17,278 nucleotides of DNA from UBA1189 sp045594245 (GTDB taxonomy: Bacteria > Bacteroidota > Bacteroidia > Bacteroidales > Bacteroidaceae): contig JAZNYG010000004.1 of the NCBI GenBank assembly GCA_045594245.1, positions 1 through 17,278 of the forward strand. The letters run 5' to 3'. Below are positions 14,840-17,278 of the stretch, piece after piece; position 1 is the stretch's first letter; the number at the start of each line of letters is the position of its first letter. The translations under genes and the position numbers were made by a program. The notes under the pieces were generated by a model, which was given only the letters and a program-made list of their open reading frames with translations, did no database searches and was not told the DNA's origin.

Positions 14840-14872
14840 ATTGACAATTCACAATTGATAATTGACAATTAG
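14838..14872. repeat. ATTGACAATT-type repeat abutting the potB stop codon
   Basis: Thirty-five nucleotides composed of AATTGACAATT, CACAATTG and ATAATTGACAATT begin at the last two bases of the potB TAA stop (14837-14839). It is followed by AGAGTACTCT, a perfect 10-nt palindrome, and by a partial direct repeat of GTACTC.GAA words up to about 14900. Confidence 0.7.
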
Positions 14873-14916
14873 AGTACTCTGAACTCTCCGGGTACTCCGA
14901 AAAACAAAGAACAAGG

Positions 14917-15717
14917 ATGAACGCAAAAAAGATATTAGCCAAAGGGTATCTGTGGTTGCTGCTGGCAATCCTCTACACCCCGATTCTCATCATCGCCATC
15001 TTCTCGTTCACCGAGACGAAGGTGCTGGGCAACTGGACGGGCTTCTCCCTGAAGCTCTACACCAACCTCTTCGACGGGGGCATGTCGAACTCGCTGATGA
15101 GTGCCATACAGAACACCATCATCATTGCCCTGGTGGCCTCGTCCATCGCTACCGTGCTGGGCAGCGTGGCCGCCATAGGCATCTACAACCTGAAGAACCG
15201 CCAGCGACAAGCGGTCAACTTCCTCAACAACATACCCCTCATCAACCCCGACATCATCACCGGTATCTCGCTCTTCCTGCTCTTCGTAGCACTGGGCATA
15301 TCGCAGGGCTACACCACGGTAATCCTTGCCCACGTCACCTTCTGCACCCCCTACGTGGTGCTCAGCGTGATGCCGCGCCTCACGGGCATGAACCCCAATA
15401 TCTATGAGGCGGCCCTCGACCTCGGCGCTACACCCTTCCAGGCATTGCGCAAGGTCATCATCCCCGAGATCAAGCCCGGCATCATCAGCGGCTTCATCCT
15501 CTCGTTCACGCTCTCTATCGACGACTTTGCCGTGAGCCTCTTCACCAAGGGCAACATCGGACTCGAGACCCTCTCCACCTACATCTACTCCGATGCACGC
15601 AAGGGCGGTCTCACCCCCGAGCTGCGCCCCCTGTCGACGATAATCTTCGTCACCGTATTGGTGCTGCTCATCATCATTAACCGACGCTCGGCAAAACAAA
15701 CCAAGGCAAAGGTCTGA
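14917..15717 (+). CDS. potC: Polyamine ABC transporter permease PotC
   Basis: A 266-residue permease, partner of PotB. Hydrophobic segments lie at about 11-31, 66-90, 111-128, 133-152, 189-206 and 241-256. The EAA loop is EAALDLGATPFQALRKVIIP (about 164-183), followed by the PotC-type stretch SGFILSFTLSIDDFAVSLFT (about 191-210), typical of this subfamily. The N-terminal FSFTETKVLGNWTGFSLKLY is also characteristic. It is the last recognisable gene of the pot operon. A periplasmic polyamine-binding gene (potD) would normally be expected next, but the sequence instead enters a repeat region and then the convergent enolase gene. Confidence 0.95.
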   Translation: MNAKKILAKGYLWLLLAILYTPILIIAIFSFTETKVLGNWTGFSLKLYTNLFDGGMSNSLMSAIQNTIIIALVASSIATVLGSVAAIGIYNLKNRQRQAVNFLNNIPLINPDIITGISLFLLFVALGISQGYTTVILAHVTFCTPYVVLSVMPRLTGMNPNIYEAALDLGATPFQALRKVIIPEIKPGIISGFILSFTLSIDDFAVSLFTKGNIGLETLSTYIYSDARKGGLTPELRPLSTIIFVTVLVLLIIINRRSAKQTKAKV

Positions 15718-15779
15718 TATATAACGAAGGCTCGAAAAAGTTTGGGGATAATATAGATGTTTACCCGAACCTCAAGATT

Positions 15780-15882
15780 GTCCCCCTAAATTAGGGGGAC
15801 GAGCGCAGCGGAGGGGGTATTTTTCTAAGAAAGCCATACCACCTCCCCCTCTATGCGGGTACTCCTCCTAAGTTAGGAGGAG
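15780..15882. repeat. Paired CCCCCT/AGGGGG palindromes between potC and eno
   Basis: Two 21-nt palindromes have the same design: ten-base arms around one central base, with CTAA and TTAG flanking the centre. The first is at 15780-15800 (arms GTCCCCCTAA and TTAGGGGGAC) and the second at 15862-15882 (arms CTCCTCCTAA and TTAGGAGGAG). The first is followed by GACGAGCG...AGCGGAGGGG (15798-15816). The sequence before the second, read in reverse, is a diverged version of the same block, so this is an inverted pair. It may also act as a two-way terminator for the convergent genes, although U-tracts are poor. Confidence 0.7.
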
Positions 15883-15923
15883 AATTACAAAATGGGTAAG
15901 CTCCTATATTATTGCCAAAGTTC

Positions 15924-17198
15924 TTACTTTCTTATCCCATACCGCGCCGTACCACCCAGCGCCTCCTCGATACGGATTAGCTGGTTGTACTTGGCTATAC
16001 GGTCGCTACGGCTCATCGAGCCCGTCTTTATCTGTCCCGCATTCACCGCCACGGCAATATCGGCAATCGTGGTGTCCTCGGTCTCGCCCGAGCGGTGGCT
16101 GATGATGGTGCTGTACCCATTGCGGCGGGCCATCTCGATGGTGTCGAGCGTCTCGCTGAGCGTACCTATCTGGTTCACCTTCACAAGCACGCTGTTGGCG
16201 CAGTTCTGCTCTATGCCTTTGCGCAGGTACTTCACGTTCGTCACAAAAAGGTCGTCGCCCACCAGCTGGCAGCGGTCGCCAATGCGCTCGGTGAGCATAG
16301 CCCATCCCTCCCAGTCGTTCTCGGCCATGCCATCCTCGATGGAGTCTATCGGGTAAAGCCCTATGAGTCGTTCGAGGTAGTACACCTGCTCGGCAGAGGT
16401 GCGCCGACTACCGTTGGGCCCCTCAAACAGGCTGTAGTCATACACCCCATCCTTGTAATACTCCGATGCCGCGCAGTCGAGTGCCAGCGTCACCTCCTTA
16501 CCGGGCTTGTATCCGGCAGCCTCGATGGCCTGCACGAGCGACTCCAGCGCCTCTTCGGTGCCCCTCAGGGCAGGGGCAAAGCCACCCTCATCGCCTACGG
16601 CCGTGCTGTAGCCCCGCTTGCGCAACACGCTCTTCAGTGCACCAAACACCTCGGCACCCATCTGTATGGCCTGCCGTATGCTACGTGCCCCGATGGGCCT
16701 TACCATAAACTCCTGAAAGGCGATGGGCGCGTCGGAGTGTCGGCCACCGTTAAGCAGGTTCATCATCGGTACGGGTAGCACATGGGCATTCGTGCCACCG
16801 ATGTATCGGTACAGCGGCATGCCGCACGACTTTGCCGCAGCCCTTGCTATGGCGAGCGACACGCCCAGCATCGCATTGGCTCCGAGGTTACGTTTCGTGG
16901 GCGTACCGTCCAGCTCCAGCATCAGCTTGTCCAGCTCGCGCTGGTTATACACGTTGCATCCATGCAGCACGGGAGCTATACGCTCGTTGATGTTCACCAC
17001 CGCCTTCGTCACTCCCTTGCCGCCATAGCGACGCTTGTCGCCATCGCGCAGCTCCAGCGCCTCATTCTCACCCGTAGAAGCCCCCGACGGTACGGAAGCA
17101 CGTCCTACAACACCATTCTCAAGCACCACGTCGGCCTCTATGGTAGGCGTGCCGCGCGAGTCCAGGACCTCACGTCCTCTGATATCCGTTATTCTCAT
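15924..17198 (-). CDS. eno: Enolase (phosphopyruvate hydratase)
   Basis: Enolase converts 2-phosphoglycerate to phosphoenolpyruvate in glycolysis; it is cytoplasmic, usually a Mg2+-dependent dimer or octamer. The 424-residue length is normal. Catalytic and metal residues are all present: the mobile loop SGAST (38-42), H154 in NGGRHSDAPI, E163, E204 in GDEGGFAP, metal ligands D241 (LALDCAASE), E288 (SIEDGMAENDW) and D315 (VGDDLFVTN), K340 in LVKVNQIGTL, the SHRSGETED signature (367-375) and K391. The N-terminal motif reads DSRGTPT, with Thr where many enolases have Asn. It converges on potC with a 206-nt repeat-bearing gap. The ATG start gives the standard N-terminus. Confidence 0.98.
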   Translation of the reverse strand: MRITDIRGREVLDSRGTPTIEADVVLENGVVGRASVPSGASTGENEALELRDGDKRRYGGKGVTKAVVNINERIAPVLHGCNVYNQRELDKLMLELDGTPTKRNLGANAMLGVSLAIARAAAKSCGMPLYRYIGGTNAHVLPVPMMNLLNGGRHSDAPIAFQEFMVRPIGARSIRQAIQMGAEVFGALKSVLRKRGYSTAVGDEGGFAPALRGTEEALESLVQAIEAAGYKPGKEVTLALDCAASEYYKDGVYDYSLFEGPNGSRRTSAEQVYYLERLIGLYPIDSIEDGMAENDWEGWAMLTERIGDRCQLVGDDLFVTNVKYLRKGIEQNCANSVLVKVNQIGTLSETLDTIEMARRNGYSTIISHRSGETEDTTIADIAVAVNAGQIKTGSMSRSDRIAKYNQLIRIEEALGGTARYGIRK

Positions 17199-17238
17199 AT
17201 CTTCGTTTCTTATTATGGTTTATACTTTAATACTAACA

Positions 17239-17269
17239 CAATGATAGCAACAAACGAGCGAAATATAAA
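17239..17269 (-). promoter_or_regulatory. Weak candidate promoter of eno
   Basis: On the minus strand TTTA (17266-17269), a 19-nt spacer and TATCATTG (17239-17246) match the consensus with one mismatch in each box. The start site would lie about 34 nt before the enolase ATG. Confidence 0.3.
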
Positions 17270-17278
17270 GTTTGCAGC

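Noticed and set aside
14838..14872. ATTGACAATT words as transcription factor operators or a CRISPR-like array
   Set aside because: Spacing is irregular, the words are contiguous, and related copies occur inside the mfd coding region and at stop codons, which fits a dispersed repeat better.
14935..15699. A 254-codon open frame antisense to potC
   Set aside because: Very acidic, low-complexity translation without a domain; potC on the other strand has clear permease motifs.

Overview
The window looks like a chromosomal segment from a member of the Bacteroidales, probably Prevotellaceae or a close relative; the family-level placement is inference. Three things support the order. Several genes are preceded by the Bacteroidetes-type promoter TTTG-N19/20-TAnnTTTG. 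The protein families are typical: a PorT-like outer-membrane barrel, a membrane-anchored ApbE, a recR / membrane protein / GT2 glycosyltransferase / GNAT cluster, and a polyamine importer. Noncoding DNA contains short palindromic repeats of the ATTGACAATT and CCCCCT...AGGGGG kinds, which I recall from Bacteroidetes genomes. There is no phage, integrase, transposase, CRISPR array or plasmid gene.

Layout. Positions 1-1871 (minus) hold most of a large secreted protein with an N-terminal carbohydrate-binding-like domain; its 3' end is outside the window. Two identical tRNA-Asp genes follow (2110-2292, minus), with a strong promoter and a terminator. Next is a tightly packed minus-strand operon from recR (5260) through a small membrane protein and a GT2 glycosyltransferase to a GNAT acetyltransferase (2391). 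Divergent from recR, on the plus strand, are apbE and a small outer-membrane barrel gene. These converge on marC (minus), with the stop codons overlapping. Upstream of marC is mfd (7773-11234, minus), then an outer-membrane porin-like gene (11413-12171, minus). A 310-bp divergent intergenic region separates this from a plus-strand potA-potB-potC operon. Enolase (15924-17198, minus) converges on potC.

The most unusual content is in the repeats, not in a new gene cassette. (1) The region between the porin-like gene and potA is an imperfect inverted duplication of a ~90-nt unit, and each unit carries an outward-facing promoter at the same internal position, so both genes seem to start from two copies of the same module. 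(2) mfd contains an in-frame insertion of about 39 codons made of two inverted 27-nt arms of the ATTGACAATT repeat around a 50-nt centre, so the repair factor carries a repeat-encoded peptide. (3) Related single-arm repeats lie exactly at the stop codons of potA and potB. (4) A second palindrome family (CCCCCT...AGGGGG) lies between potA and potB and between potC and eno. The potABC importer has no potD substrate-binding gene next to it.

Most genes are housekeeping: recombination repair (recR), transcription-coupled repair (mfd), flavin transfer to exported proteins (apbE), glycan assembly (GT2), polyamine import (potABC) and glycolysis (eno). I did not find a convincing undescribed multi-gene system.
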